DNA of 64,000 bases from Elusimicrobiota bacterium (lineage in GTDB: Bacteria; Elusimicrobiota; Elusimicrobia; F11). The first letter of the stretch is position 1. The number at the start of each line of letters is the position of its first letter. The position numbers and the translations under genes were made by a program. The stretch is taken from the NCBI GenBank assembly GCA_022072025.1, contig JAJVIP010000014.1, positions 39,149 through 103,148 of the forward strand, in the 5' to 3' direction. The notes below the pieces were generated by a model. The model was not told where the DNA came from, did not search any database, and was given only the letters and a program-made list of their open reading frames with translations. Of this stretch, positions 17,181 through 26,142 are shown piece after piece.

Positions 17181-18350
17181 ATGAAACACTTATTGGCCCG
17201 AATATTTCAGTTGAATTGTCGCCCCGGCACGTTTTTGGCCGGGGCCCGGGTTTTCCCCATTAACAAAACCTGGGTCCCGGCCAAACTACATGCCGGGACG
17301 ACGGCGCTAAAATATTCACCGTTGATAGATGATAATGGCCGTTTAACTGAATTATTCGAGCTAAGAAACACTCAGGGTTTTGTCATCTCGGAATGTCTTC
17401 GTTTGGGACGACGGGTTTGTAACTTTATCTCTATTGTTTGTTTTAACGGGGTTCTCGCTTTTGCGGGGATGACGGCATTTTCCATAGCAGCCATGGCGGC
17501 TCCGCTCGATATGACCGTCAAAGGTGAAATCAAAGACAAGATCAACATTGAACGTGTGTCCGCTCCGACCGATGTGGCGCTCAAAGACGTTATTCCTTTT
17601 TCTCGGTTGGGACAGACCGATTGGATGCTCACAGAAGAATTGGGGTACATGGATGAGGAAAAACAAGTGGCGCTGATGGATGTTCACAGTCCCAAAACGT
17701 TTCGTCCCTCTATGATTGAATTTCCCAAACCGCCTTTTTTTGTGCAGGCCTATCCGCCGCCCAGAGTTCCCATTATTGTTGACCGAAGCCCCAATGCGCC
17801 TCCTCCCCGTGGAGAGAACGAGACCTGGACCTTTTTGGTGGTGGACCAGAGCAATCAATTGTTAAAAAAATTGGAAGGGAACACGGCGCCGGTCGAACCC
17901 ATTCAGTGGGATGGCGTTACCAACGGTCAATTTGTTCTTCGGACAGATGAAATATATTCCTCTGTTTTGGTGATTCAGGAAACTCCAGAAGTCTCTCGAA
18001 CCATCGTGGGAGATCCAATTTGGCTTCCAGCGCTTCGTTACATCAGGGGAAACAGCATTGTTTTTGAGTTCAGCAACAAACGGGTTTATAACGACAACAA
18101 AGCTTCCTTCGCGTCTGCCCTTCAAGTGTTGGTGGACCAGTTAATGAACGAATTGCGTAAATATGAAGGAGCTCCCTTCTCCGTGACAATCGCCGACCGC
18201 GATTTGGATTTGGCTCAACGTCGTTCCCAGCTTTGGAAAAAAGTTCTACAAGAGAATCTATTGAAGCCCGCTGATCAATTCAGTGTTAAAGTGACCATGC
18301 CCACAGACCGAGGTTCGGTGACTCAAATTGTGTTGGAGATCACGAAATGA
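17181..18350 (+). CDS. Periplasmic protein with Ig-like and degenerate OmpA-like domains; N-terminus contains repeat-encoded peptide
   Basis: 389 aa from the ATG at 17181, 2 bp after tonB. The first 70 or so residues are encoded by a palindromic repeat (CRPGTFLAGARVF through LIDDNGR) and a second repeat. The signal peptide proper is FISIVCFNGVLAFAGMT plus FSIAAMA-A. A TTG at 17403 (giving MGRRVCNFISIV) would make a normal-length signal peptide and is the main alternative start. The mature part has a FlgD/gliding-motility-like strand set (TWTFLVVDQSNQLLKKLEG), then a helix-strand C-terminus (LDLAQRRSQLWKKVLQ) like a decayed OmpA/Pal peptidoglycan-binding domain. Likely a Tol-Pal-like partner. 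Confidence 0.65.
   Translation: MKHLLARIFQLNCRPGTFLAGARVFPINKTWVPAKLHAGTTALKYSPLIDDNGRLTELFELRNTQGFVISECLRLGRRVCNFISIVCFNGVLAFAGMTAFSIAAMAAPLDMTVKGEIKDKINIERVSAPTDVALKDVIPFSRLGQTDWMLTEELGYMDEEKQVALMDVHSPKTFRPSMIEFPKPPFFVQAYPPPRVPIIVDRSPNAPPPRGENETWTFLVVDQSNQLLKKLEGNTAPVEPIQWDGVTNGQFVLRTDEIYSSVLVIQETPEVSRTIVGDPIWLPALRYIRGNSIVFEFSNKRVYNDNKASFASALQVLVDQLMNELRKYEGAPFSVTIADRDLDLAQRRSQLWKKVLQENLLKPADQFSVKVTMPTDRGSVTQIVLEITK
17188..17367. repeat. Palindromic repeat element inside coding sequence
   Basis: Outer arms GAATATTTCAGTTGAA (17200-17215) and TTTAACTGAATTATTC (17342-17357) are inverted repeats with two mismatches, extending about 10 bp further with lower similarity. Inner arms GTCGCCCCGGCA (17218-17229) and TGCCGGGACGAC (17291-17302) also pair, as do the GGCCGGGGCCCGGGTTTT and AAAACCTGGGTCCCGGCC arms. 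The frame stays open across it. It is close kin to the copy in coaB. Confidence 0.8.
17379..17477. repeat. GTCATC-ended repeat next to the previous element
   Basis: TTGTCATCTCGG at the left and CGGGGATGACGGCA at the right form short inverted ends resembling the 10947-11116 element. The frame is open throughout and encodes part of the signal peptide. Boundaries are approximate. Confidence 0.45.
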
Positions 18351-19138
18351 AAAAGTCCTTTTATGGATATGGAAAAGCCGGGGCTCTGGTGGCTCTGTTG
18401 GTTTTTGGATTTTTCCTTCCCGTCCTATTTGCAGAAAGCAATGACCCCCGCGTCAAAGTCTTGTTAGAAGAAGCCTTAAGGCTTTACAGTGAACGTCAAT
18501 ATGTGCGCGCGCTTGATTTGTTTAAACAGGTTCAACGAATCGATCCTCAGAATTCCACCGCTTCTGAATATGTGAAAAGCTCAGAACAAAGAATTATGGA
18601 ATGGGAGTCGGAGGGGGCTGGAACTGATTCGAAAAAAGATGCGAACTGGGACACCCTCCTCAATAAAAAAAGAGGTGGTGTGGCGGATACCGCTCCCAAT
18701 GCATCCGATATCATTGCGGCCAGAAAATCACTGGTCGAGCGGATGAGAAACCGTTCAACAAACACGGACAATATCGTTCAAATTCAAGACACCAAGAATG
18801 AATTGGCAATTCTTTTATATCACGATCAATTGTTTTTGCCGGGATTGTTAACCCTGCGGGATGAATCGTTGCCCATCCTTGAAAATGTGGCGGTTCTCAT
18901 TCGCCAAAAAGGGGACCGTTCTGTAAAAGTTCAAAGTGTGGCCCATACCAATTCAAACGATCCCTATTTGCTTTTTCCGGAAGTATCCAACGAGGGGTCT
19001 CTTGATCGTTCTTTACCCAATATGCAACAAGGAAAGTCCATGTTTTTTCAAGATATCGAAGCCACACGGTCCATGGTTTTGTTTACCTATCTGGCCCAGA
19101 GAAGTATGGGCAAACAGCCCAAATCCTCCAACGAATAA
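18347..19138 (+). CDS. Exported TPR plus degenerate OmpA-like protein
   Basis: 263 aa. A signal peptide (cleavage near VLFA-ES, residue 27) is followed by a single TPR-like pair (EALRLYSERQYVRALDLFKQVQRIDP), a low-complexity linker, and a C-terminal part (LRDESLPILENVAVLIRQKG, SVKVQSVAHTNSNDP, ATRSMVLFTYLAQ) with OmpA/MotB strand-helix order but without the full NxxLSxxRA signature. It overlaps the upstream gene by 4 bp. It probably closes the envelope operon as a peptidoglycan-side partner of the ExbB/D-TonB complex. Confidence 0.65.
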   Translation: MKKSFYGYGKAGALVALLVFGFFLPVLFAESNDPRVKVLLEEALRLYSERQYVRALDLFKQVQRIDPQNSTASEYVKSSEQRIMEWESEGAGTDSKKDANWDTLLNKKRGGVADTAPNASDIIAARKSLVERMRNRSTNTDNIVQIQDTKNELAILLYHDQLFLPGLLTLRDESLPILENVAVLIRQKGDRSVKVQSVAHTNSNDPYLLFPEVSNEGSLDRSLPNMQQGKSMFFQDIEATRSMVLFTYLAQRSMGKQPKSSNE

Positions 19139-19145
19139 GCAGTCC

Positions 19146-20147
19146 TTGCAAATTCCAGATCGATACATCCGACGTTTCCCCGCCCTGTTTTCTTCTAGAT
19201 CAAGAATTTTATTGGCTTGTTCAGGCGGGCCTGATTCAGTGGCTTTGGGTTGGCTTCTCAAAGAATGGCAAGCCAAGCGAGGGTTTCATGTGGAGGTGGC
19301 GCACATCAACCACAAACTTCGTGGCCTCTCCTCTGAAGGAGATGAAAAATTTGTTCGGGATATATCCCGCCAATGGGGATGGACTTGTCACGTTCGAAAC
19401 TGTGCCGTGAGACCGCTTAAAAAAGGAAATCTGGAGGAGGTGGCCAGAGAAAAAAGATATGCCATGCTTGAGGCGCTGGCGCGCCAGCATCATCTTCAAA
19501 TTGTTATGACGGCCCATACGTTGGATGACCAGGTGGAAACCGTTTTCATGAACCTCATGCGCGGAACAGGTTGTGACGGGCTCTCAGGGATGGCGCCCTT
19601 GAGGAAATTGGAGCGGTCCAAGGTTTGGTTGGCCCGGCCGCTGTTGAATATGTCCAAAAAGGAACTTCTGGGGCGCCTTCGAAGTTCTAGACGTCGCTTC
19701 CGGCTGGATGCCACGAATAGAAATCTCAAATATCTGCGAAATTGGCTGAGGGCGGAATTGATTCCCAAAATTGAAAAAAAGTCGCCCGGATTCAAAAAGC
19801 GGATCTTTCAATTGTCTGAGATGGTTTACGACGAAAAATTGGAATGGGAGAAACGAATGAAAGGTTTGGACGCGAGGTTGCTAAAGGACCAGGGGCCAAA
19901 TGGGCGTTTGCTTGATTTGAAGAGGCTATTAAGATATTCTCCCGCGGTTCAAAGGCGGTTTCTCCGTCGATCATTGGGACGGGATCTGTTGACGTACGAG
20001 GCAGTTGAACAATTGAGAGAATGGATGAAATCCCCACCTTCTGGTGGACGATTGTGGCAATTAAGAAAGGGTTGGGTCGTTGAAAGATTGTCCAAATCCA
20101 AAGGTTCACCCACCACATCAATGTTTGTCTTGAGGCAAACGAAATAA
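19146..20147 (+). CDS. tilS: tRNA(Ile)-lysidine synthetase
   Basis: ATP-dependent enzyme that converts C34 of tRNA-Ile(CAU) to lysidine, essential for AUA decoding. The PP-loop LLACSGGPDSVALGWLL is followed by HINHKLRG and AHTLDDQVETVFMNLMRGTG, the conserved TilS core. There is no ATG between the upstream stop and the PP-loop. The TTG at 19146, 7 bp after that stop, gives a normal 20-residue lead and 333 aa. In-frame ATGs from 18936 would overlap the previous gene by 200 bp. The C-terminal tRNA-binding region is shorter than in E. coli. Confidence 0.92.
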   Translation: MQIPDRYIRRFPALFSSRSRILLACSGGPDSVALGWLLKEWQAKRGFHVEVAHINHKLRGLSSEGDEKFVRDISRQWGWTCHVRNCAVRPLKKGNLEEVAREKRYAMLEALARQHHLQIVMTAHTLDDQVETVFMNLMRGTGCDGLSGMAPLRKLERSKVWLARPLLNMSKKELLGRLRSSRRRFRLDATNRNLKYLRNWLRAELIPKIEKKSPGFKKRIFQLSEMVYDEKLEWEKRMKGLDARLLKDQGPNGRLLDLKRLLRYSPAVQRRFLRRSLGRDLLTYEAVEQLREWMKSPPSGGRLWQLRKGWVVERLSKSKGSPTTSMFVLRQTK

Positions 20148-20168
20148 TGAGGAGAGGAAAAACATCAC

Positions 20169-21974
20169 ATGAAAAAATTTGATGCGCGTACGTTGGTTAT
20201 GTGGGTCATCGTATTTGGAATGATTTTGTTTTTCCTTCAAACCTCGCGCACGCCTTCACGCATGAAAATTCCCTATTCTGAATTCAAAACTCTTTTGAAA
20301 GATGGGCAGATTTCTGAACTGCAAATGACCGATCGCTTGATTGAAGGATCTTTCCGAACCCCCACCGGCACTGAGCAAAAATTTCAAACCATTCCTTTGA
20401 TGGACCCCAAACTTGTCGATCAACTTGAGGAGTATGGCGTTAAAAATTATGCCGGAGCTCAAGATCGAGGTTGGGTCACGTCGCTTTTGGCCAATGCGCT
20501 GTGGATCGGGTTATTTTTCTTTTTGTGGTGGATGTTTGTTATTCGACAAATGCAGAGCGGGGGCCGACAAGCCATGGCCTTTGGAAAATCCAAAGCCAAA
20601 AACCAAACAACCAAAAAAGGCAAAGTTCTTTTTAAAGATGTTGCTGGGGTCGACGAAGCCAAGGATGAACTTAAAGAGATCATTGATTTCCTTAAAGACC
20701 CCGCCAAGTTTCAGCGATTGGGTGGAAAAGTTCCGAAAGGAGTCCTCCTATATGGTTCACCAGGCACTGGGAAAACCATGTTGGCCAAAGCGGTAGCGGG
20801 TGAGGCCAATGTTCCGTTTTTCTCGGCCAGTGGATCGGAATTCGTGGAAATGTTTGTCGGTGTTGGCGCCTCCCGCGTTCGCGACTTGTTTGACCAAGGC
20901 AAAAAAAACGCGCCTTGCTTGCTTTTCATTGATGAACTCGATGCCGTGGGTCGGCACCGGTTCGCTGGTATCGGCGGGGGGCATGACGAACGGGAACAAA
21001 CCTTAAACCAGATTTTGGTGGAGTTGGATGGGTTCGAAAGCCGCGATGGCGTGATTCTCATTGCCGCCACCAACCGGCCCGATGTTTTGGACCCGGCTCT
21101 CTTGAGACCAGGACGATTTGATCGGCATATTATGGTTCCCGCGCCGGACTTGAAAGGACGGGAACAAATTCTCAAAGTGCATGCGGCGAATGTCAAAATG
21201 GCGGCCGATGTCGATATGACGGTCATTGCCCGGAGAACGCCTGGTTTCGTCGGAGCCGATTTGGCCAATGTGGTCAATGAGGCCGCCTTGTTGGCGGCAC
21301 GTTTTGACAAATCCGCGGTTGAGATGAATCATTTGGAATCGGCCATCGATCGAGTGATGGCGGGACCTGAAAGAAAATCACGATTGTTGTCGGAACATGA
21401 AAAGAAAGTGGTTTCATTCCATGAGAGTGGACATACCCTGGTGGCCAAATTGACTCCAGGGAGCGACCCGGTTCATAAAGTCTCCATTGTTTCGCGTGGG
21501 ATGGCCTTGGGATACACCATGCAGTTACCAACAGAAGATAAATATTTAACGTCAAGAACGGAGCTCTACAATCGAATTTTGGTTCTCATGGGTGGCCGCG
21601 TGGCAGAACAGATTATTTTTTCTGAAATAACCACGGGGGCCCAAGACGATTTAATGAAGGCCACCAACTTGGCCAGTAAGATGGTCTGCGAATATGGCAT
21701 GTCGGATTCGGTGGGGCCGGTGACCTATAAAAAACCTGAAGCTGAAGTTTTTATGGGGCGAGACATGGGCCACGAGCGTGGTTTCTCTGAACAAACAGCG
21801 CAACAAATTGATGGGGAAGTGAAGAGAATTTTAACCACTGCCTTTGAAAAAGTTAAAGATTTGCTTGAGAAAAACCGCGACAAGCTGGAAACCTTGGCTG
21901 CCGCCTTAACCGAAAAAGAAAATCTTAATGGAGACGAGATCAACAGTCTCCTTGGGCTTCCCGCTGCTTCATAG
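20169..21974 (+). CDS. ftsH: ATP-dependent zinc metalloprotease FtsH
   Basis: 601-aa membrane AAA protease that degrades misfolded membrane proteins and selected regulators. Two membrane helices (about residues 10-26 and 108-127) flank a periplasmic domain. The AAA domain has Walker A GSPGTGKT (the usual first Pro is Ser), Walker [12 protein letters not shown] and RPGRFDR. The zinc site is HESGH, a variant of the common HEAGH that keeps HExxH, with a downstream TTGAQDDL region. GAGGAGAGG upstream is a good ribosome-binding site. The tilS-ftsH order is common in bacteria. Confidence 0.97.
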   Translation: MKKFDARTLVMWVIVFGMILFFLQTSRTPSRMKIPYSEFKTLLKDGQISELQMTDRLIEGSFRTPTGTEQKFQTIPLMDPKLVDQLEEYGVKNYAGAQDRGWVTSLLANALWIGLFFFLWWMFVIRQMQSGGRQAMAFGKSKAKNQTTKKGKVLFKDVAGVDEAKDELKEIIDFLKDPAKFQRLGGKVPKGVLLYGSPGTGKTMLAKAVAGEANVPFFSASGSEFVEMFVGVGASRVRDLFDQGKKNAPCLLFIDELDAVGRHRFAGIGGGHDEREQTLNQILVELDGFESRDGVILIAATNRPDVLDPALLRPGRFDRHIMVPAPDLKGREQILKVHAANVKMAADVDMTVIARRTPGFVGADLANVVNEAALLAARFDKSAVEMNHLESAIDRVMAGPERKSRLLSEHEKKVVSFHESGHTLVAKLTPGSDPVHKVSIVSRGMALGYTMQLPTEDKYLTSRTELYNRILVLMGGRVAEQIIFSEITTGAQDDLMKATNLASKMVCEYGMSDSVGPVTYKKPEAEVFMGRDMGHERGFSEQTAQQIDGEVKRILTTAFEKVKDLLEKNRDKLETLAAALTEKENLNGDEINSLLGLPAAS

Positions 21975-21988
21975 CCCCTCTTAAACCT

Positions 21989-23347
21989 CTGAACCAGTTA
22001 TTTGGAACCGACGGTATTCGCGGCGTTGCAGGCCGATTCCCTCTCACCTCAAAAGATGTGGCTCGGTTGGGCTGGGCCGCTGGAAATGTATTAAAAACCA
22101 AAACTCCTCAAACCCTTCTACAAGTATTGGTTGTTCGTGACACCCGAAAATCAGGTCTCTGGATGGCCAAGCGGCTTGCGGAGGGGCTTCGTTCTGCCGG
22201 CGTGAATGTGGTGGACGCGGGTATTTTGAGCACTCCTTCTGTTGCTTACCTCGTGAAGGCGCGCGGGTTTCATTCGGGTGTTGTTATTTCGGCTTCTCAT
22301 AATCCACCGGAATTTAATGGCATCAAATTTTTTACGCCCCAGGGCCGTAAGTGGCCCGATTTGTGGGAGCAGGAAACCGAAAAGAAATTTTTCTCCAAAA
22401 CGAAAATTAATTTCACCCAAAAAACCGGAACCTGGAAACAGATGGACGCTTTGCATAGTGATTACGAAGCCTTTCTTTCTTCAACTCTTCGCGAGGTGCC
22501 TGATTTCTCCTCTTTCCGCGTGGCATTGGATTGCTCCCATGGAGCGAACTCTCATACCGCGCCACATATTTTTAAACGGTTGGGTTGCCAATTGTTTGTG
22601 ATGGGCGCTCGGCCCAACGGAAGCAATATCAATGTCGGATGTGGTTCTCAGCATGCGGAAAAACTGGCTCAGCTCGTAAAGAGAAAAAAATGTGATTTGG
22701 GAATCGCATTTGACGGAGACGGAGATCGTGTCATCTTGGTTGATGAAAAGGGAACTGTTCTGGATGGAGACCATATCATTGCTTTGTTGGCGAAAAGTTT
22801 CAAAGAGAGAAAAATTTTAAAAAACAACACCGTCGTAATAACCGTGATGGCCAATTTGGGCTTAAAAAAGGCATTGGCCAGTTTGGGGATTCGAACCCTC
22901 GAGGTGTCGGTGGGGGACCGTTTTGTATCAGAAGCCATGCGTGAAAAAGGAGCCGTATTGGGAGGCGAGCAGTCGGGTCATATTATTCTCGGAGCCTTTC
23001 TTCCGACAGGAGATGGGCTCTTAACGGCGCTTCATGTGCTTTCGATTCTGAAGGGAAAGGGAGAAACTTTGTCTCACCTGGTCTCGCTCATGAAGAAATT
23101 TCCCCAGGTGTTGCTCAATATTCCGGTGAAAGACAAAACTCCCTTAAATCGTCTTCCCAACGTTTCACAAGTGGTGAGCCGAGTTGAAAAATCGCTTAAG
23201 GATATGGGCCGAGTTGTCATCCGATATTCGGGGACCGAGCCGTTGCTGAGAATCATGCTTGAGGGGCCTGTCAAAAAAGATTTAGAAGTGTATGCGCGGC
23301 AGATCGCTACTGCCGTTGTTGAGGCTCAGGGTGCGGCTCGGCGTTAA
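21989..23347 (+). CDS. glmM: Phosphoglucosamine mutase
   Basis: Converts glucosamine-6-P to glucosamine-1-P for peptidoglycan and LPS precursors. The family opening LFGTDGIRGVAG is encoded from 21998, upstream of the first conventional start (GTG 22058), which would delete it. No ATG, GTG or TTG lies between the ftsH stop and this motif. CTG at 21989 falls exactly where the family start is (MNQLFGTDG) and gives 452 aa, normal length. VVISASHNPPEFNG carries the phosphoserine, FDGDGDRVILVD binds Mg, and IRYSGTEPLLRI binds phosphate. Either CTG is used or a base is wrong here. Confidence 0.93.
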   Translation: MNQLFGTDGIRGVAGRFPLTSKDVARLGWAAGNVLKTKTPQTLLQVLVVRDTRKSGLWMAKRLAEGLRSAGVNVVDAGILSTPSVAYLVKARGFHSGVVISASHNPPEFNGIKFFTPQGRKWPDLWEQETEKKFFSKTKINFTQKTGTWKQMDALHSDYEAFLSSTLREVPDFSSFRVALDCSHGANSHTAPHIFKRLGCQLFVMGARPNGSNINVGCGSQHAEKLAQLVKRKKCDLGIAFDGDGDRVILVDEKGTVLDGDHIIALLAKSFKERKILKNNTVVITVMANLGLKKALASLGIRTLEVSVGDRFVSEAMREKGAVLGGEQSGHIILGAFLPTGDGLLTALHVLSILKGKGETLSHLVSLMKKFPQVLLNIPVKDKTPLNRLPNVSQVVSRVEKSLKDMGRVVIRYSGTEPLLRIMLEGPVKKDLEVYARQIATAVVEAQGAARR

Positions 23348-24047
23348 TATTGATCATGTCGCGACAGTGCGACAAGCGCGTGGAGAAAAGTTTCCGGATC
23401 CCGTCCAAGTCGCTCAAACGGCTGTTCAGGGCGGAGCGGACGGAATCACAGCCCACTTAAGAGAAGATCGGCGTCACATTCAAGAAAGTGATCTCGAGGA
23501 ACTTAAAAAACATCTCAGAGTCCCGTTAAATATGGAAATGTCCATTGATCCATCCATCGTTGCCATTGCGCAGAAGCTTGTTCCAGCGTGGACGTGTTTG
23601 GTCCCAGAGAAGCGAAAAGAGCTCACCACAGAAGGGGGGCTTGATGTTCAACATGAATCAGATAAGATTGGCCGTGTGGTCAAAATTTTAAAGTCGCGGG
23701 GAATTAAGGTGTCCTTGTTTGTTGATCCAGATTTTCAGGCCGTCAAGATCGCGAAAGAATTAAACGCGGATGCCGTTGAGTTGCATACAGGAGAATTCGC
23801 GCGTTTGTTTCGCGTAAAGGACAAAGGTGTGGAAACCGAACTTGAACGGATTCGATCCGCCGCCGAGACAGCGGGCCGTTTAAATCTTTTGGCCAATGCA
23901 GGGCATGGGATTGATTACGACAATGTTTCTCGTTTAATACAGGTTTACCCCTTTCATGAATTGAATATTGGTTTTTCCATTGTCGCGCGGTCTTTGTTTG
24001 TGGGTTTCAATCAAGCGGTTAAAGAAATGAAAGCCAAGTTGGGATAG
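23331..24047 (+). CDS. pdxJ: Pyridoxine 5'-phosphate synthase
   Basis: Condenses 1-deoxyxylulose-5-P with 3-amino-2-oxopropyl phosphate to give pyridoxine 5'-phosphate (DXP-dependent vitamin B6 pathway). 238 aa from the GTG at 23331 (MRLGVNIDHVATVRQARG), which matches the family N-terminus exactly and overlaps glmM by 17 bp. HLREDRRHIQ, NMEMSIDPSI and the NAGHGIDYDNV phosphate-binding loop are in place. Its PLP product would serve the PLP enzymes nearby. Confidence 0.96.
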   Translation: MRLGVNIDHVATVRQARGEKFPDPVQVAQTAVQGGADGITAHLREDRRHIQESDLEELKKHLRVPLNMEMSIDPSIVAIAQKLVPAWTCLVPEKRKELTTEGGLDVQHESDKIGRVVKILKSRGIKVSLFVDPDFQAVKIAKELNADAVELHTGEFARLFRVKDKGVETELERIRSAAETAGRLNLLANAGHGIDYDNVSRLIQVYPFHELNIGFSIVARSLFVGFNQAVKEMKAKLG

Positions 24048-24056
24048 GAATAAGAT

Positions 24057-25916
24057 ATGTGTGGAATTTTGGGATATGTGGGCCATCTAAACGCCACTCA
24101 AGTCTTGATTGATGGGTTGAAGAAACTTGAGTATCGAGGTTATGACTCAGCCGGGGTTGCGGTATTAACCCCCAGCGGGTTTGAGGTGCGTCGCTCGGTT
24201 GGAAAATTGGCTGAGCTGGAAAATCTGCTTCATAAACAACCCGTCAACGGACATCTGGGATTGGGGCACACCCGTTGGGCCACACACGGAGCGCCCTCCG
24301 AAGTCAACGCTCATCCACACACCGACCATACAGGAAAAATAATCGTTGTTCATAACGGCATCATTGAAAATTACATATCTCTTAAAGAAAAATTGGCGGC
24401 CGAAGGTTGTCATTTTAAATCAGAGACCGACACCGAAGTGGTCGGCCATCTCATCAGCCATCACCGACAAAAACTCACCAAACGGAATTCTGACGAGAAA
24501 GAAATTTTTGTGCAGGCCGTTTTGGCGGCGTTGAAGGAAATCAAGGGCACTTTTGCTCTTGGAATTGTGTGTTCCGATATTCCCGATGTTGTGTTGGGGG
24601 CGCGGCGCGATTGCCCGTTGATCGTGGGTATGGGAGACGGTCAAAATTTTCTCGCCTCTGACGTGCCGGCTATTCTGTCTTATACCCGGGAGGTTGTTTT
24701 TCTAGAAGATGGGGATTTGGCGGTGTTGTCTCAGAACGGCGTGGAGTTCCTTAATGTGAGCGGGAAAGTCGTGCAACGCAAAGTCCATAAAATTTCTTGG
24801 GATCCCGTACAAGCGGAGAAAGCCGGCTACAAACATTTCATGATTAAAGAGATTCATGAGCAACCCCGCATTGTGGAAAATACTCTTCTGGGACGTCTCG
24901 ACACTCGCACCTTTCACGCGGTTCTTCATGAGTTGGACTTTCTTAAAAAAGAAGCCGATTCTCTATCTCGAGTGCGGTTTATCGCTTGCGGCACTTCTTG
25001 GCATGCTTCTTTGGTGGGCAGTTATTTGATCGAAAAATACAGCGGAATTCCCTGTCAGGTCGATATTGCCTCCGAGTTTCGTTATCGGGATCCGATTATA
25101 GATCCCGGCACTTTGGTGATTGCGGTTTCACAATCGGGAGAGACGGCGGATACCTTGGCCGCTTTGCGTTTGGCCAAGAAAAAAGGGGCCAGGGTGTTGG
25201 GGATTGCCAATGTGGTGGGATCATCCATCACAAGGGATGCCAATGGGTTTTTCCTCACCCATTGCGGGCCTGAAATTGGCGTGGCGTCCACCAAAGCTTT
25301 TATGGGCCAATTGGTGGCCATGCATCTATTGGCGCTTCATTTGGCGCGGTTTCGGAAATTTGTTTCCAATACACATTTGGTCAGCATGGGAAAGCACATG
25401 ACACATTTGTCTCAATGGATGACTGAAACTCTGGAGTGTGAAGAGAAAGTCATGCAAGTTGCCAAGAAATATTTTAGACGGAAAAATTTTCTCTATTTGG
25501 GGCGCAACGTCAATTATCCGGTGGCGTTGGAAGGGGCTTTGAAACTCAAAGAAATTTCCTACATTCACGCCGAGGGGTATCCGGCGGGAGAAATGAAGCA
25601 TGGTCCCATCGCGTTGATAGATGAAAATATGCCGATTGTGGCCCTTGTGACCAAGTCTTCGGTGTACGACAAAATGGTGTCGAATGTTGAGGAGGCCAGA
25701 AGCCGCGGCGCGGATGTGATTGCCATTGCCACCAAGGGAGATCCCTTGGTTTCTCAAAAAGCGGCGGATGTTATTTTTGTTCCAGAGGTTCCCGAGGATT
25801 TGAGTCCCCTCATCAATGTTATCCCGCTACAACTTTTGGCTTATCATATCGCGGTGTTTTTGGGGTGTGATGTGGACCAGCCTCGAAATCTTGCCAAAAG
25901 CGTGACCGTCGAATAA
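24057..25916 (+). CDS. glmS: Glutamine-fructose-6-phosphate aminotransferase
   Basis: First committed enzyme of amino-sugar synthesis, 619 aa. The N-terminal Ntn glutaminase begins MCGILGYVGH with Cys1 as nucleophile and contains LGHTRWATHG. Two SIS sugar-isomerase domains follow (IACGTSWHASLVGSYLIEKY and AVSQSGETADTLAAL; then LEGALKLKEISYIHAEGYP). It ends DQPRNLAKSVTVE, the canonical tail that shields the active site. It lies next to glmM in the same transcription unit, so the two steps are co-expressed. No ribozyme or glmS leader is seen upstream. Confidence 0.97.
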   Translation: MCGILGYVGHLNATQVLIDGLKKLEYRGYDSAGVAVLTPSGFEVRRSVGKLAELENLLHKQPVNGHLGLGHTRWATHGAPSEVNAHPHTDHTGKIIVVHNGIIENYISLKEKLAAEGCHFKSETDTEVVGHLISHHRQKLTKRNSDEKEIFVQAVLAALKEIKGTFALGIVCSDIPDVVLGARRDCPLIVGMGDGQNFLASDVPAILSYTREVVFLEDGDLAVLSQNGVEFLNVSGKVVQRKVHKISWDPVQAEKAGYKHFMIKEIHEQPRIVENTLLGRLDTRTFHAVLHELDFLKKEADSLSRVRFIACGTSWHASLVGSYLIEKYSGIPCQVDIASEFRYRDPIIDPGTLVIAVSQSGETADTLAALRLAKKKGARVLGIANVVGSSITRDANGFFLTHCGPEIGVASTKAFMGQLVAMHLLALHLARFRKFVSNTHLVSMGKHMTHLSQWMTETLECEEKVMQVAKKYFRRKNFLYLGRNVNYPVALEGALKLKEISYIHAEGYPAGEMKHGPIALIDENMPIVALVTKSSVYDKMVSNVEEARSRGADVIAIATKGDPLVSQKAADVIFVPEVPEDLSPLINVIPLQLLAYHIAVFLGCDVDQPRNLAKSVTVE

Positions 25917-25928
25917 AAGCCTGTTTTT

Positions 25929-25937
25929 TGCTAGGAT
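25929..25937 (+). promoter_or_regulatory. Extended -10 promoter before the SAM riboswitch
   Basis: TGCTAGGAT (TG, C, TAGGAT) sits 33 bp before the riboswitch P1. The 11-mer TTTGCTAGGAT occurs again before the DUF3015 gene (41832-41842). No good -35 box is visible. Confidence 0.4.
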
Positions 25938-25969
25938 TCGCCCGCAGTTTTAGTGACTAAGCAGCACCC

Positions 25970-26068
25970 TTATCAAGAGTGGTGGAGGGATCGGCCCTAT
26001 GAAACCACGGCAACGGTTCGAAAAACTCGAATGCGTGCCAACGCCATCCAGCATAGCTGGACGATAAG
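25970..26068 (+). ncRNA. SAM-I (S-box) riboswitch
   Basis: P1 is closed by CTTATC (25970-25975) and GATAAG (26063-26068). The invariant core AAGAGTGGTGGAGGGA, then GGCCCTATGAAACCACGG and CAAC, matches SAM-I. GTGCCAA follows on the P3 side, and TCCAGCATAGCTGGA forms P4. It senses S-adenosylmethionine and should shut off the downstream operon when SAM is high. It controls a threonine-synthase-like gene, which points to methionine or homocysteine synthesis rather than plain threonine synthesis. Confidence 0.9.
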
Positions 26069-26078
26069 AGGAACCGTG

Positions 26079-26110
26079 ACCCCAGGTGGTAACGCCCTCT
26101 GGGGTTTTTT
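26079..26110 (+). terminator. Riboswitch expression-platform terminator
   Basis: ACCCCAG (26079-26085) pairs with CTGGGGT (26099-26105) and runs into a T-run (26105-26110). It lies 11 bp after P1 and 33 bp before the coding start, as expected for SAM-induced attenuation. Confidence 0.8.
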
Positions 26111-26142
26111 GTTGTTCGAAGAGGTGCTAAACGGAGAGAAAG

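Noticed and set aside
18936-19145. ATG starts for tilS inside the upstream gene
   Set aside because: They add about 70 residues before the PP-loop with no family match and overlap a clear coding sequence by 200 bp; TTG 19146 fits better.
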